Below are positions 1 through 11,583 of a stretch of 64,000 bases of DNA, one piece after another; the stretch's first letter is position 1; each line of letters begins with the position of its first letter. Source of the stretch: Ideonella livida (lineage in GTDB: Bacteria; Pseudomonadota; Gammaproteobacteria; Burkholderiales; Burkholderiaceae_C). The DNA is taken from contig NZ_JAAGOH010000025.1 of NCBI RefSeq assembly GCF_010499455.1, positions 1 through 64,000 on the forward strand. Direction: 5' to 3'. The notes beneath the pieces were generated by a model. The model was not told where the DNA came from, did not search any database, and was given only the letters and a program-made list of their open reading frames with translations. The translations under genes and the position numbers were made by a program.

Positions 1-1505
1 CCGCGCCGCCCGTCGCGCCCGCGCCCGCGCCCGCGCTGTCGCTGCAGCCCTGCCGCCTGCCGGGCCTGGCCACCGCCGTGCGCTGCGGCACCCTGGCCCG
101 CCCCCTGGATCCTGCCGATCCCCACGGCACGCAGATCACGCTGCAGGTGGCGGTGCTGCCGGCGCTGGCCCGCCAACCCCGGCCCGATCCGCTGCTGTTT
201 CTGGTGGGTGGCCCGGGACAGAGCGCGGTGGAGCTGGCCGCCACCCTGCAGGCCCTGGTCGGCCCGCTGGGCCAGCAGCGCGACCTGGTGCTGGTGGACC
301 AGCGCGGCACCGGACGCAGCGCACCGCTGCGCTGCCCGGCGCTGGAACAGCCCGCCACCGCCCCGCTGTCGCAGCAGTTGGCCGGCACCGAGGCGCAGGC
401 CCGGGCCCTGGCCGCCTGCCGCCAGGACCTGGAACGCCTGCCCGGGGGGCGGCTCACGGCCTATGGCACCGCACAGGCCGCCGCCGACCTGGAGGCCGTG
501 CGGCAGGCCCTGGGCGTGGCGCAGTGGAACGTGATCGGCGTCTCCTATGGCACGCGGCTGGCGCTGGAGTTGCTGCGCCAGCAGCCCCAGACCGTGCGGC
601 GCCTGGTGCTGGACGGTGTGGCCCCGGCGGGCATGGGCCTGCCCGACGCCGCCGAGCAGGACGCGCAGGCCGCGCTGGACGGCTGGCTGGCGGCCTGCGC
701 GGCCGACCCGGCCTGCCACCAGGCCCATCCCCGTCTGGGCGCGCGGTGGCAGGCCTGGCTGGCACGCCTGCCGCAGACCTTCACCTTGGCCCATCCACTC
801 ACCGGAACCCTGGAGCGTGTGCGCCTGGACGCCGAGCAGGTGGCCGGCCTGCTGCGCGCTCCGCTCTACCAGCCCGCGCTGGCCGCCGGCCTGCCTCGCG
901 CCATGGAGGCTGCCATGGCCGGACGGCCCGACGGCCTGCTGGGCCTGGCCGCCAGCCTGCAGGGCACGGACGGGGGGCCGGGCCTCTACCACGGCCTGCA
1001 TTACGCCGTGGTGTGCCAGGAGGACATGGCCCCCCTGCCCACTGGCGCCCGGCCCGGCCCGCTGCGCCGCCAGTACGAGACCCTGTGCCGCGGCTGGCCC
1101 ACCGGCGCCCCGCCCGCACCGCTGCCACCCAGCCCGGCGCCGGTGATGCTGTGGGCCGGCGGTGACGACCCGGTCACCCCGCCGCGGCACGCGCTGCGCG
1201 TGGCCCAGGCCCTGGGCCCCAAGGCACGGTTGGAGGTGATGACCCACGGCGGCCACGGCCTGCTGTCCCACCCCTGCGTCGCCGACCGGGTGCGCCGCTT
1301 CATCCAGGCCCCTGACGAGGCCGCCGCCCTGCGCGTCTCCGGTGCGCTGGGCGCCCCGCCAGCCGGCGGCTCGGTGCCCCTCACCGCCGTGGCCTGGGGC
1401 TCCTGCAGCCTGGGCCTGCCCCGTCCGCTCCCCCTGACAGACGGCGCCCGCCCTCGGCAGGACACGCCCCCGCCGACCCAGCCGCCTGCAGCCGCCCCGC
1501 GATGA
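1..1505 (+). CDS. Alpha/beta hydrolase, TAP-like C-terminal type (5' end outside window)
   Basis: This is a serine hydrolase of the tripeptidyl-aminopeptidase/proline-iminopeptidase-like group, a mostly exported family that removes N-terminal residues from peptides. The reading frame is open from base 3, so the start and any signal peptide lie upstream. The family's opening block (PCRLPG followed by RCGTLARPLDP) is visible at bases 45-117. The oxyanion region LVGGPGQ is near base 200. The nucleophile Ser is in GVSYG (codon 543-545), the acid Asp in GGDDPVTPP (about base 1165) and the His in HGGHG (codon 1254-1256), so the triad is complete. A Pro-rich tail of about 40 residues follows. Its stop overlaps the natA start (ATGA), which implies translational coupling to the exporter genes. 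The substrate is unknown. Confidence 0.85.
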   Translation, partial: APPVAPAPAPALSLQPCRLPGLATAVRCGTLARPLDPADPHGTQITLQVAVLPALARQPRPDPLLFLVGGPGQSAVELAATLQALVGPLGQQRDLVLVDQRGTGRSAPLRCPALEQPATAPLSQQLAGTEAQARALAACRQDLERLPGGRLTAYGTAQAAADLEAVRQALGVAQWNVIGVSYGTRLALELLRQQPQTVRRLVLDGVAPAGMGLPDAAEQDAQAALDGWLAACAADPACHQAHPRLGARWQAWLARLPQTFTLAHPLTGTLERVRLDAEQVAGLLRAPLYQPALAAGLPRAMEAAMAGRPDGLLGLAASLQGTDGGPGLYHGLHYAVVCQEDMAPLPTGARPGPLRRQYETLCRGWPTGAPPAPLPPSPAPVMLWAGGDDPVTPPRHALRVAQALGPKARLEVMTHGGHGLLSHPCVADRVRRFIQAPDEAAALRVSGALGAPPAGGSVPLTAVAWGSCSLGLPRPLPLTDGARPRQDTPPPTQPPAAAPR

Positions 1506-2332
1506 TCCAGACCGAACACCTTTGCCGCCGCTTTCCTGCGCCACGACGCCTGCGGGACTGGCGGCCCCGTGCCGGGCCCGCCCGTGCGCCCATCACCGCG
1601 GTGGCCGACGTGAGCTTCACCGCCGCCGACGGCTGCATCACCGGCTTGCTGGGGGCCAACGGCGCAGGCAAGACCACCACGCTGCGCCTGGTGGCCGGCC
1701 TGCTGGCGCCCGATGCCGGCTGGGTGCAGGTGGATGGCCTGCCGGTGCACCCCGAGCCGCGCGCCGCCCAGGCCCGGCTGGGCGTGCTGTCCGACGCCCG
1801 CGGGCTGTACCCGCGGCTGACCGCGCTGGAGAACATCATCTACCACGGCCAACTGCAGGGCATGAGCGCTGAACATGCCCATGAACGCGCCCTGGCACTG
1901 GCCCAGTGGCTGGACATGGTGCCGCTGCTGCACCGCCGGGCCGATGGCTTCAGCCAGGGCGAGCGCATGAAGACCGCCCTGGCCCGCGCCCTGGTGCACG
2001 ACCCGGCCAACATCATCCTGGACGAGCCCACCAACGGCCTGGACGTGGTGGCCACGCGTGCGCTGCGGCACTTTCTGCGCGAGCTGCGCGACCGGCAAGG
2101 CAAGTGCATCCTGGTGTCCACCCACATCATGCAAGAGGTGGAGCGCCTGTGCGACCACGTGGTGGTGGTGGCCCAGGGGCGCACGGTGGCCCAGGGCAGC
2201 GTGGCCGCGCTGCGGCAGGCCACCGGGCGGCAGGACTTCGAGGAAGCCTTCGTCGCCCTGGCCTTTGAGGACACGCCAGCCGCCGCCCCCGGGGGCCCCC
2301 TGGACGCAGGAGCCGACCATGCGCCGCGCTGA
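1502..2332 (+). CDS. natA: NatA-type ABC transporter ATP-binding protein
   Basis: This is the cytoplasmic ATPase subunit (276 aa) of an ABC exporter of the NatAB/CcmA-like group, which powers the NatB permease encoded next. Visible motifs are Walker A GANGAGKTTT (about residues 50-59), signature FSQGERMK, and Walker B IILDEPTNGLD followed by the switch HIMQEVERL. It starts at an ATG overlapping the stop of the hydrolase gene and has no obvious Shine-Dalgarno sequence of its own, which fits coupling. Its 3' end overlaps natB by 14 bp. NatAB was first described as a sodium exporter, but many homologues export other substrates, so the cargo is not settled. The NatA symbol is by family only. Confidence 0.85.
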   Translation: MIQTEHLCRRFPAPRRLRDWRPRAGPARAPITAVADVSFTAADGCITGLLGANGAGKTTTLRLVAGLLAPDAGWVQVDGLPVHPEPRAAQARLGVLSDARGLYPRLTALENIIYHGQLQGMSAEHAHERALALAQWLDMVPLLHRRADGFSQGERMKTALARALVHDPANIILDEPTNGLDVVATRALRHFLRELRDRQGKCILVSTHIMQEVERLCDHVVVVAQGRTVAQGSVAALRQATGRQDFEEAFVALAFEDTPAAAPGGPLDAGADHAPR

Positions 2333-3515
2333 CACCCCACCCGGCAGCGCCCTGGCCGGGGCCTGGGCAGTGTTCCGCAAGGAGTGGACCGACGCCCTGC
2401 GCGATCGCCGCACCCTGCTCATGGTGCTGGTCAGCGCGGTGCTGATGGGCCCCCTGGTGCTGGTGCTGCTCTCCGGCCTGGTGTCGGACATGGAGGCCCG
2501 TGCCCAGAGCCGCCAGGCCCTGGTGCAGGGCCTGGGCCGGGCCCCCACCCTGGAAAACTACCTGCTGCGCCAGGGCTGGCAGCTGCGCGAAGCCCCGCCC
2601 GAGCATGAGCGCCTGCTGCGCGAGAACCGCCTGCCCCAGGCGGTGCTGCGGGTGGAACCCGACTTCGAGCAGGCCCTGCGCGAGCGCCGCGCGCCGCGGG
2701 TGACGGTGGTGGCCGCCAGCGACAACCCGCGGGCCCAGGGGTCGGCGCAGCAGCTGCAGGCCCTGCTGCAGGGCTTTGCCCACGAACGCGCCCGCCTGGA
2801 ACTGGCCCTGCGCGGGGTGTCACCCCAGGTGCTGCAGCCCCTGCGGGTGGCCGAGGAGGATCTGGCCCACCCGGCGGCGCGCGCAGCGCGGGTCACCGGC
2901 ATGCTGCCGTTCTTCGTGCTGATGGCGGTGCTCTACGGCGCGCTGAACGCCGCACTGGACACCACCGCCGGCGAGCGTGAGCGCGGCACCCTGGAGCCGC
3001 TGCTGCTCAACCCCGTGCCCCCCTGGGCGCTGGCCCTGGGCAAGTGGGCGGCGGTGGCGGCGGTGGGCCTGCTGATCGCGGTGCTCAGCAGCCTGAGCTT
3101 CCTGCCCGGGCAATGGCTGCTGCAGAGCGAATCGCTGGCCGCCTTGTTCCGCTACGGGCCTGCCGAGGCCCTGCGCTTCATCGTGCTGCTGCTGCCGCTG
3201 GCCGCGGCCATGGCCGCGGTGCTGATGGCCGTGGCCCTGCCCTGCCGCACCGTCAAGGAAGCCCAGGCCAGCAGCACGCTGGTGGTGCTGGCAGTGCAGA
3301 TGCTGCCCATGGTCACCCTGTTCAGCCTGGAGGGCGAATCCCCCTGGCAGCGCTGGGTGCCGGGCCTGGCGCAGTTCAACCTGCTCAACCAGGTGCTCAA
3401 GGGCAGCCCGGTGGACGCCGGGGCCCTGCTGGCCTCTTGGCTCAGCTGCGGCCTGCTGAGCCTGCTGGCGCTGGCCAGCGTCGCCCGCCGGCTGCGGCGG
3501 GGCGCCGGGGGCTGA
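2319..3515 (+). CDS. natB: NatB-type ABC transporter permease
   Basis: This is a membrane permease of 398 aa (ABC-2 type, NatB/CcmB-like). The N-terminus MRRADTPPG is followed by FRKEWTDALRDRRTL, the usual cytoplasmic lead-in, and a first membrane helix at about residues 30-55. A large extracytoplasmic loop spans about 55-195, and five or six further helices fill the rest, with the family motif GERERGTLEPLLLNP near residue 220. The ATG at 2319 was chosen because it lies inside the natA 3' end and gives the standard permease N-terminus. It forms an operon with natA and the upstream hydrolase. A hydrolase plus exporter in one transcript suggests processing or detoxification of a peptide-like substrate, but this is inference. 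Confidence 0.8.
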   Translation: MRRADTPPGSALAGAWAVFRKEWTDALRDRRTLLMVLVSAVLMGPLVLVLLSGLVSDMEARAQSRQALVQGLGRAPTLENYLLRQGWQLREAPPEHERLLRENRLPQAVLRVEPDFEQALRERRAPRVTVVAASDNPRAQGSAQQLQALLQGFAHERARLELALRGVSPQVLQPLRVAEEDLAHPAARAARVTGMLPFFVLMAVLYGALNAALDTTAGERERGTLEPLLLNPVPPWALALGKWAAVAAVGLLIAVLSSLSFLPGQWLLQSESLAALFRYGPAEALRFIVLLLPLAAAMAAVLMAVALPCRTVKEAQASSTLVVLAVQMLPMVTLFSLEGESPWQRWVPGLAQFNLLNQVLKGSPVDAGALLASWLSCGLLSLLALASVARRLRRGAGG

Positions 3516-3547
3516 ACGGGCCGGCGCCGGCACGCGGCGCCCGGGCC

Positions 3548-4846
<1,299 letters not shown>

Positions 4847-5860
4847 ATGGAACATACTGAGGCGGTGATTACCCTGCCCTCCACGCCGCCCGACCAGCCC
4901 TTGCCGGCCTACCAGCTCTACGGCGAACCCGCCCCAGCACAGGGCAGTGAGCCGTGGCACCTGGAGACCATCTCGGCGCGCAGCCGACTGCACGACTGGG
5001 AGATCCGGCCGCACCGCCACGAGGGATTCCAGCAATTTCTGCACCTTCGCAGCGGCCAGGCCCAGGCCTGGCTGGACGGCCGGACCGAGCCCCTGACCGG
5101 GCCTTGCGTGGTCAGCGTGCCGCCACTGGCGGCGCACGGTTTTCGCTTCGAGCCCGGGGTGCAGGGCCATGTGCTGACGGTGCAGGCGGCCCACTTGCTG
5201 CCGCTGCTGCAGCGCCTGGGCGCGGCCGATGGAACGCTGCTGGCCCGCCTGGGCCAGCCGGCCCACCTGCCCCTGCGCCGCACCCCGGCCCTGGCGCGCA
5301 CGCTGCAGGCCCTGGTGGACGAGCTGGCGCAGGAATACACCGGCCATGCCCCCTGGCGCGCCCAGACGCTGGATGCGCTGTGGCTGCGCTGGGTGCTGGG
5401 CCTGGCGCGGGCCCTGCCCGACACGACGCCGGCGGGGGCCGCGGCCGGCCCGCCCCGGCGGGCGCACGACCATCTGGTGCGCTACCGCGCGCTGGTGGCC
5501 TCGCGCTTCCATCTGCAGCCGCGGGTGAGCGACCTGGCCGCCGAGCTGGGCCTCACGGCCACCCAGCTCAACCGGGTGTGCCGCGCCACCGCCGGCTGCA
5601 GCGCCTTGGACCTGCTGCATGCCCGCCTGCTGCTGGAGGCCCAGCGTGAGCTGGCCTACACCCGCCAGAGCATCAAGCAGATTGCCCTGGCGCTGGGCTT
5701 TGCCGACCCGGCCTACTTCTCACGCTTCTTCCAGCGCCTGTGCGGGCAGTCGCCCCAGGCCTGGCGCGAGGCGCGCCGGCCGGCCAGCACGCCGGTGGCC
5801 ACCGCCCCCGCCACCGGGGAGCCGGCGGGCTTCAGCCCACGCGGTGCAGGCGGGTCTTGA
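4847..5860 (+). CDS. pobR: AraC-family activator of pobA
   Basis: This is a transcription factor of 337 aa, AraC/XylS type. The N-terminal half is a cupin-like effector domain ([11 protein letters not shown] at about residue 50, a typical AraC sugar/aromatic-sensor motif). The C-terminal 100 residues carry the two helix-turn-helix units, including [18 protein letters not shown] and [19 protein letters not shown]. In Pseudomonas and Burkholderiales an AraC-type PobR sits next to and activates pobA in response to 4-hydroxybenzoate; the divergent arrangement here matches. This differs from the IclR-type PobR of Acinetobacter. The ATG at 4847 gives the expected length, with AGGG 11 bases upstream. 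The 3' end overlaps the convergent carbonic anhydrase gene by 29 bp. Confidence 0.88.
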   Translation: MEHTEAVITLPSTPPDQPLPAYQLYGEPAPAQGSEPWHLETISARSRLHDWEIRPHRHEGFQQFLHLRSGQAQAWLDGRTEPLTGPCVVSVPPLAAHGFRFEPGVQGHVLTVQAAHLLPLLQRLGAADGTLLARLGQPAHLPLRRTPALARTLQALVDELAQEYTGHAPWRAQTLDALWLRWVLGLARALPDTTPAGAAAGPPRRAHDHLVRYRALVASRFHLQPRVSDLAAELGLTATQLNRVCRATAGCSALDLLHARLLLEAQRELAYTRQSIKQIALALGFADPAYFSRFFQRLCGQSPQAWREARRPASTPVATAPATGEPAGFSPRGAGGS

Positions 5861-6359
5861 AGCGCTGGCCGTTGGCCACGTAATGCTGGGCGCTGAGCTT
5901 CAGCCGCTCGATCTGCTCGGGGCTGAGCTCACGCTTGACCACGGCCGGGCTGCCGACGATGAGCACCCCATCGGGGAAGACCTTGCCCTCGGTGACCAGG
6001 GCGCCCGCGCCCACCAGGCAGTGGCGCCCGATGCGCGCGCCGTTGAGCACCACCGCGCCGATGCCGATGAGCGAGCCATCGCCAATGGTGCAGCCGTGCA
6101 GCGTGGCACGGTGCCCGATGGTGACGTCCTCGCCGATGGTCAGCGGCACGCCAGCGTCCGAATGCATCACCGTGGCCTCCTGCACATTGCTGCCGCGGCC
6201 GATGCGCACCGGCTCGGGCTGGTCGCCCCGGATCAGACAACCGGGCCAGACGCTCACGTCCTCGCCCAGCTCCACCCGCCCGATCACCTCAGCCGACTCG
6301 GCCACCCAGGCCGAGTCGGGCACCACGGGGGCCACACCATCGAGTTCATACAAGGCCAT
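5832..6359 (-). CDS. Gamma carbonic anhydrase family protein (YrdA/PaaY-like)
   Basis: This is a left-handed beta-helix hexapeptide-repeat protein of 175 aa. Repeats such as [27 protein letters not shown] and [14 protein letters not shown] run through residues 25-145. Three metal-ligand histidines are in place: VMHSD, then GHRATLHGC. The C-terminal helix ([20 protein letters not shown]) is typical of the YrdA subgroup. Members bind zinc as trimers and have weak or no carbonic anhydrase activity; PaaY acts as a thioesterase. The exact role here is open. The gene lies 59 bp downstream of mrcA on the same strand and could share its transcript. Confidence 0.88.
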   Translation of the reverse strand: MALYELDGVAPVVPDSAWVAESAEVIGRVELGEDVSVWPGCLIRGDQPEPVRIGRGSNVQEATVMHSDAGVPLTIGEDVTIGHRATLHGCTIGDGSLIGIGAVVLNGARIGRHCLVGAGALVTEGKVFPDGVLIVGSPAVVKRELSPEQIERLKLSAQHYVANGQRFKTRLHRVG

Positions 6360-6418
6360 GGGATCTGTCTCCAGTCGTTGAGATGTCGCGGCGGGCCGGC
6401 AGGCGGCCCGCGCCTGGT

Positions 6419-8845
6419 TCAGGGGGCCGAGGCCGGCGCGGGCGGCAGGGCCGGTGGCGGCACTGGCGTGACAGGCAAGGCGGGCGTGGCAGGTGCGGAG
6501 GCCGCCACAGGCGCCGGCCCGGTGGCGCTGGCGCCCGCCGCGGCGGAGGCCGCCGCCTCTGCCGCGCCCGGCTCCTCCAGGCCCACACCGGTGAGCCAGC
6601 CGCCCTCGGCATATTCGGCATAGCGCCAGTCGCCGCCGGCCTCCACCACGCCCTCGGGGGGCACCTGCGGAGCCACCGGCACGCCGCGCAGGGCGCGCTC
6701 CATGTAGCTGATCCAGACCGGCAGGGACAGGCCCCCGCCTGACTCGCGGCTGCCCAGGCTGCGCGGTTCGTCGTAGCCCATCCACACCACCGCGACGATG
6801 CCGGGCTGGAAGCCGGCGAACCAAGCGTCCACGGCGTCGTTGGTGGTGCCGGTCTTGCCGTAGAGGTCGGGGCGGCCCAGCTGCGCCTGGGCGCGGGCGG
6901 CGGTGCCGCTGCGGGTCACCTCATTGAGCAGGCTGTTGGTGATGAAGACGTTGCGCGCCGGCACCACGCGCAGGTCCTCGGACAGCGCCGGCGCGGGCGG
7001 GGCCTCGAACACGGTCTTGCCCTCGCCGTCGACGATGCGCTCGATCACCAGGGGGCTGACCTTGTAGCCGCCGTTGGCCAGCACCGCGTAGGCCGAGGCC
7101 AGCTGCAGCGGCGTGACGCTGCCGGCGCCCAGGGCCAGGGTGAGGTTGTCCGGGTGCTTGGCGGCTTCAAAGCCGAAGTGCCCCACCCATTCGCGCGACG
7201 GGCCCACCCCCATTTGCTGCACCAGGCGGATGCTCACCAGGTTCTTGGACTTGGCCAGGGCCCGGCGCAGGCTGATGGGGCCGTCGAACTCACCGTCGGA
7301 GTTCTGCGGGTTCCAGTCCCCCGGACCCCCGGCGCCGGGCAGCACCAGCGGGGCATCGTTGATCAGGGTCTGGGGCATCACGCCATGCTCAAGCGCCGCC
7401 GAATACAGGAAGGGCTTGAAACTGGAGCCGGGCTGGCGCCAGGCCTGGGTGACGTGGTTGAACTGCTGGCGGGTGAAGTCAAAGCCGCCCACCAGGGCGC
7501 GCACCCGCCCGGTGCCACTGTCCAGCGACACCAGGGCGCCCTGCGCCTGGGGCCACTGCGCCACCTGCCAGCCCTGCCGCTCGTGCCGGACCACCCGGAT
7601 CACCGAGCCACGGTGCACCGACAGCTCGGCCGTGGGCTTGGCCACCAGCCCCGGCTGCGCCAGGCGCAGCCCGTCGCCACCGACCGTGATGGTCTCGCCG
7701 CTGGCGAGCTGGGCGGTGATCGACTTGGGGCTGGCCTTGAGCACCAGGGCCACGCGCAGGTCCTCGTCATCGCGATGCTCCTTGAGGATCTGGGCGGCCA
7801 CGGTGTCGGCACTGTCGTCGTCGGGCAGGTCCTCCTGGGCCTCAGGGCCGCGCCAGGGCTGCTTGCGCTCGTGGTCGAGCACGCCGCGGCGCAGCGCCGC
7901 CCAGGCGGCCTGCTGGTCGGCGGCCACCAGCGAGGTGTAGACCTTGATGCCGGAGGTGTAGGCCGCTTCGCCGAACTGGTCGTACACCGCCTTGCGGGCC
8001 ATCTCGGCCACGTACTCGGCATGCACCGTGGTCTGCAGCTTGGTGCGGATCACCAGCTTCTCGGCCTTGGCGGCGGCGTACTCGGTGTCCGAGATGGTGC
8101 CGGTCTCGTGCAGCCGGGCCAGGATGACCTGCTGGCGCGCGCTGGCCCGGGCGAAGTTGGTGATGGGGTTGGCAAAGGCCGGGTTCTTGGGCAGGCCCGC
8201 CAGCATCGCGCACTCGGCGATGGACAGCTCCGCCAGCGGCTTGCCAAAGTACACCTGGGCCGCGGCGCCAAAACCGTAGGCGCGCTGGCCGAGGTAGATC
8301 TGGTTCATGTACAGCTCCAGGATCTCGTCCTTGGAGAGCTGCCCCTCGATCTTGAGGGCCAGCAGCGCTTCTTTGATCTTGCGCTCGGGCGTGCGTCGCG
8401 CCGAGAGGAAGAAATTGCGCGCCACCTGCTGGGTGATGGTGGAGGCCCCCTCCACCCGGCCGCGGGTGAAGACGTTGAACACCGCGCGCGCGATGCCCCG
8501 GAAGTCCAGCCCGCTGTGCTCGCGGAACCGGATGTCCTCCACCGTGACGATGGCGTCCTGCATGCGCCGCGGGATCTGCGCGATGGGCAGGTACTGCCGG
8601 CGCTCGGAGCCGAACTGGGCGATCTCCACCCCATCACGGGTGAAGACTTGCAGCGGCAGGCGCGGCTGGTAGTCGGTCACCCGGTCCAGCGCCGGCAGCT
8701 GCGGGAAATACACCAGGGCAGCCAGCAGCACCAGCAGCAGCCCGGCCCCCCCCGCAGCGCCCAGGACCACCACGGGCCAGAGCCAGGGCTGGGCGGCCAG
8801 CCGCGCGCGGAGTCGGGACAGCAGGGGCGGACGGTCGTCGGTCAT
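6419..8845 (-). CDS. mrcA: Penicillin-binding protein 1A (bifunctional murein synthase)
   Basis: This class A PBP (808 aa) polymerises and cross-links peptidoglycan in the periplasm while anchored in the inner membrane. There is one membrane helix at about residues 25-50. The glycosyltransferase (GT51) domain follows, with [12 protein letters not shown] and [14 protein letters not shown] at about 90-145. An OB-like insertion precedes the transpeptidase domain, which has GSSFK (Ser474 nucleophile, Lys477), the SKN triad in [11 protein letters not shown] and KTG at Lys664. The C-terminus is an Ala/Pro-rich tail of about 60 residues, probably disordered. The ATG at 8845 was chosen because 22 upstream in-frame codons carry no signal features. 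A divergent 264-bp gap separates it from the caspase-fold gene. Confidence 0.95.
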   Translation of the reverse strand: MTDDRPPLLSRLRARLAAQPWLWPVVVLGAAGGAGLLLVLLAALVYFPQLPALDRVTDYQPRLPLQVFTRDGVEIAQFGSERRQYLPIAQIPRRMQDAIVTVEDIRFREHSGLDFRGIARAVFNVFTRGRVEGASTITQQVARNFFLSARRTPERKIKEALLALKIEGQLSKDEILELYMNQIYLGQRAYGFGAAAQVYFGKPLAELSIAECAMLAGLPKNPAFANPITNFARASARQQVILARLHETGTISDTEYAAAKAEKLVIRTKLQTTVHAEYVAEMARKAVYDQFGEAAYTSGIKVYTSLVAADQQAAWAALRRGVLDHERKQPWRGPEAQEDLPDDDSADTVAAQILKEHRDDEDLRVALVLKASPKSITAQLASGETITVGGDGLRLAQPGLVAKPTAELSVHRGSVIRVVRHERQGWQVAQWPQAQGALVSLDSGTGRVRALVGGFDFTRQQFNHVTQAWRQPGSSFKPFLYSAALEHGVMPQTLINDAPLVLPGAGGPGDWNPQNSDGEFDGPISLRRALAKSKNLVSIRLVQQMGVGPSREWVGHFGFEAAKHPDNLTLALGAGSVTPLQLASAYAVLANGGYKVSPLVIERIVDGEGKTVFEAPPAPALSEDLRVVPARNVFITNSLLNEVTRSGTAARAQAQLGRPDLYGKTGTTNDAVDAWFAGFQPGIVAVVWMGYDEPRSLGSRESGGGLSLPVWISYMERALRGVPVAPQVPPEGVVEAGGDWRYAEYAEGGWLTGVGLEEPGAAEAAASAAAGASATGPAPVAASAPATPALPVTPVPPPALPPAPASAP

Positions 8846-9109
8846 GTCGGACAGGAGAAAACTGCGGTGGGAGCGCGCCGGCCGGCAAGCGGGCACGCCG
8901 GGGATTATCAACAGCGGACTGTGCGGACAAGTCCGACTGCGCGTGTGGACTGTTGCCCCTCAGGGAAGACCCTGTGTTTACCATTCGACACGATCACATC
9001 GGCGCAGGATCCACGCGGTATCCGGTTCTGCCCCCAACTCCAACCAAGAGAGTCAGGGCGACCACGGGTGCCTCATCGGCCACCAGGTCGCCCATCAGGC
9101 GAGGTGTCC

Positions 9110-11491
9110 ATGATCCGATTCAAGCGCGCAGGCCGGTGCTCCCGGTCTCGGTGGTCCTGCGGACCGGTCTCGGCGTTCCTGCTGTGCGCCGCCGCCAGTG
9201 CGGGCGCCCAGTCGCCGGGCCCTAGCGCCACCACCACCGCCACGCCCGCAGGCAGTCCCGCGGCGGGCACACGCCGCACCACACCGCGGCCGACACCGGC
9301 GGCTGGCCCGCGGGCCAGCGCCACTGAAGTGGCGCCCACCGCCCAGCTGCCCGCCCCGATGCTCATGATCTGGCCCCGTTCCGCAGGCCCGGTCCCCACG
9401 GGCTCCGGCATCGCCCCGGTCGCAGAGGGCGCCCATGCCACCGAGGTCTCCCCCCGAGCACCGGCCGACGCGGCCACGCCCGGCCCGGCCGACGCCCCCC
9501 TCACCGGGGCGGCCCAGCCGGGACGCAGCGCTGGCGCGCCGGACCTGCGGCTACCACCACTGCCCGAGACTGAGCCCGACGCCCCCAGGCCCATCACCGG
9601 CCGCGGGGCCGGTACGGGCCCCCGCCCAGCCACGGCGGACGCCCGGGTGCGTCCCGCCACGGCCACCTCCGCTGCGCGCCCGACCGGTCCCGCAAGCGCC
9701 CAGGGTCAGGCCTCGCCACGCCCGGCGCCGGTCGCCGCCTCGCCCCTGGCACCAACACCCGCCGCGGGGATCCCGGGCACGACGGCGGCCCCATCCCCCG
9801 TGACGCCCCAAGCGTCCATGGCCACCACATCCCCCGCATGGACCGCGACCCCGTCCGCCACCGGGGAACCCGGGCTGGCCACGGCGGAGGGTCTGCGGCT
9901 GGCCCTGGTGATCGGCAATGGGCACTATGCGGACGCGCCGCTGGCCAACCCCACCAACGACGCCCGTGCGATTGCCGCCGCCCTGGAGGCCAGCGGATTT
10001 CGGGTGGTCCTCAAGCTCAACGCCCCCCTGCGGGAGATGCAGGCCGCCGTGCGCGACTTCGGCGACAGCCTCAAAAGCAGCGGGCGGCAGAGCACCGGCC
10101 TGTTCTACTTCGCCGGACACGGCATGCAGATCAAGGGCCGCAACTACCTGATCCCGGTGGGCGCCGAGATCCAGCGGGAAGACGAAGTGGCCTATCACGC
10201 CCTGGACGCCCAGGCGGTGCTAGACAAAATGGAGTCTGCAGGCAACAGCACGAACCTGCTGGTCTTGGACGCTTGCCGCAACAATCCCTTCGCCCGCAGC
10301 TTCCGCAGTCAGCAGCAGGGCCTGGCCCAGATGGAGGCGCCGGTGGGCACCCTGGTGGCCTTCGCCACCGCGCCCGGCTCCGTCAGCAGCGACGGGGTGG
10401 GCAGCAACGGCCTCTACACCGAACACCTGCTGCGTGCCATGCGGACCCCGGGCCTGAAAGTGGAGGACGTCTTCAAGCAAGTGCGCGCGGCGGTCCGACG
10501 GGAATCGCAAGGTCGGCAGATCCCCTGGGAGAGCACGTCCCTGGAAGGCGACTTCTACTTCCTCACCCCCATCCGCCCCGGCGGCGCCCTCGCCGCGGCC
10601 CTCCAGCCCGAGGGAGCCGCCAGCGCTGCGGCCCCGGCCAAGCCGCCCACGCCCGCCGAGGCCACCCCCCTTCCCTCGCCCGAGGCTGAACTGGACGACG
10701 CCATGTGGCAGGCGGTCAGCCGCGCCAGCCAGGCAGGCCCCCTGGAGGCCTACCTGCGGCGCTTTCCCTCGGGTCAGCATGCCCAGGAGGCGCTGCGACG
10801 CATGCTGCACTTGAGAGCGGTGGAGCAGGAGCGGTCCGCCGTGGCACCACCACCTGCCTTGAATCCCTTTGGCTACGGCGTGGGCGACCGCTGGCAGTAC
10901 CAAGTGCGGGAGGGCTGGACACAGCGCCAGCTGGGCGAATACGAGATCGTGGTCACCGCCGTACAGCCGGACGGCAGCCTGCAGGGCCAGGACAAGGCCG
11001 AGCTGCACCGCCAGGGACATCTGCGTGCGCTGGGCGCCATTCCCGGCAGGCCTGCCCAGCGGTACAGCCCCTACCGACCCATCTGGCACGAGCTCGCCCA
11101 GACCGTTCCCAATCAGCGGCTGCGCTACAGCTTGACGGAAGGCGAGGCCGACCAGGCGATCCTCTATGCGGTGGATGCCGAACTGCGGGTCGCGGGCCAG
11201 GAGTCGGTCCAAGTGCCCGCGGGCACCTTCATGGCGTACCGGGTGGACCTGCGGGAATGGGTCACGGCCAGCCGGGGCCACGAGCGCTGGCAGGAGTATT
11301 GGCTGACCACCCACTGGTACAGCCCGGAGGTGGGGGCTCCCGTCGCCTCAGAGTACAGCCGTCGGGACCAGGCGGGCAATACGTTCAAGTGGCGGCAGCG
11401 TGAGGACCTGGTCCAGTACCGCCGCGTGCACGACGGCACCGGCTCGGCCAGCCAGACGGCAGCAGAAAGCCACGCCGACGCGACAAACTGA
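9110..11491 (+). CDS. Exported caspase-fold (peptidase C14) protein
   Basis: This is a 793-aa protein. A basic N-terminus and hydrophobic segment ending ASAGAQS suggest a signal peptide of about 35 residues. Residues 35-260 are a low-complexity Pro/Ala/Thr linker. The caspase p20-like domain starts at LRLALVIGNGHY (about 262) and ends near GDFYF (about 483). The catalytic pair is intact: His337 in FAGHGMQ and Cys389 in LDACRNNPF. Next come a short helical unit with YLRRFPSGQHAQEA and a beta-rich C-terminal domain (about 585-790) I do not recognise. Such bacterial caspase homologues are diverse peptidases or stress and signalling proteins; the target here is unknown. No neighbour suggests a defence operon. 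Confidence 0.85.
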   Translation: MIRFKRAGRCSRSRWSCGPVSAFLLCAAASAGAQSPGPSATTTATPAGSPAAGTRRTTPRPTPAAGPRASATEVAPTAQLPAPMLMIWPRSAGPVPTGSGIAPVAEGAHATEVSPRAPADAATPGPADAPLTGAAQPGRSAGAPDLRLPPLPETEPDAPRPITGRGAGTGPRPATADARVRPATATSAARPTGPASAQGQASPRPAPVAASPLAPTPAAGIPGTTAAPSPVTPQASMATTSPAWTATPSATGEPGLATAEGLRLALVIGNGHYADAPLANPTNDARAIAAALEASGFRVVLKLNAPLREMQAAVRDFGDSLKSSGRQSTGLFYFAGHGMQIKGRNYLIPVGAEIQREDEVAYHALDAQAVLDKMESAGNSTNLLVLDACRNNPFARSFRSQQQGLAQMEAPVGTLVAFATAPGSVSSDGVGSNGLYTEHLLRAMRTPGLKVEDVFKQVRAAVRRESQGRQIPWESTSLEGDFYFLTPIRPGGALAAALQPEGAASAAAPAKPPTPAEATPLPSPEAELDDAMWQAVSRASQAGPLEAYLRRFPSGQHAQEALRRMLHLRAVEQERSAVAPPPALNPFGYGVGDRWQYQVREGWTQRQLGEYEIVVTAVQPDGSLQGQDKAELHRQGHLRALGAIPGRPAQRYSPYRPIWHELAQTVPNQRLRYSLTEGEADQAILYAVDAELRVAGQESVQVPAGTFMAYRVDLREWVTASRGHERWQEYWLTTHWYSPEVGAPVASEYSRRDQAGNTFKWRQREDLVQYRRVHDGTGSASQTAAESHADATN

Positions 11492-11583
11492 CGGGCTTTC
11501 GCACGGCATATCGGCCGGCCGCCCAGCCCTACAGGCCCCACCATGCAGTCCTGGGGGCCAAGGCGGCCCTCCCGGAGAGCGCC

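Noticed and set aside
4847-5860. IclR-type PobR as in Acinetobacter
   Set aside because: The C-terminal double helix-turn-helix and cupin-like N-domain are AraC-type.
8923-8934. CGGAC-AA-GTCCG repeat between mrcA and the caspase gene as an operator
   Set aside because: It has only 5-bp arms, which is expected by chance in GC-rich DNA, and there is no nearby regulator to pair it with.
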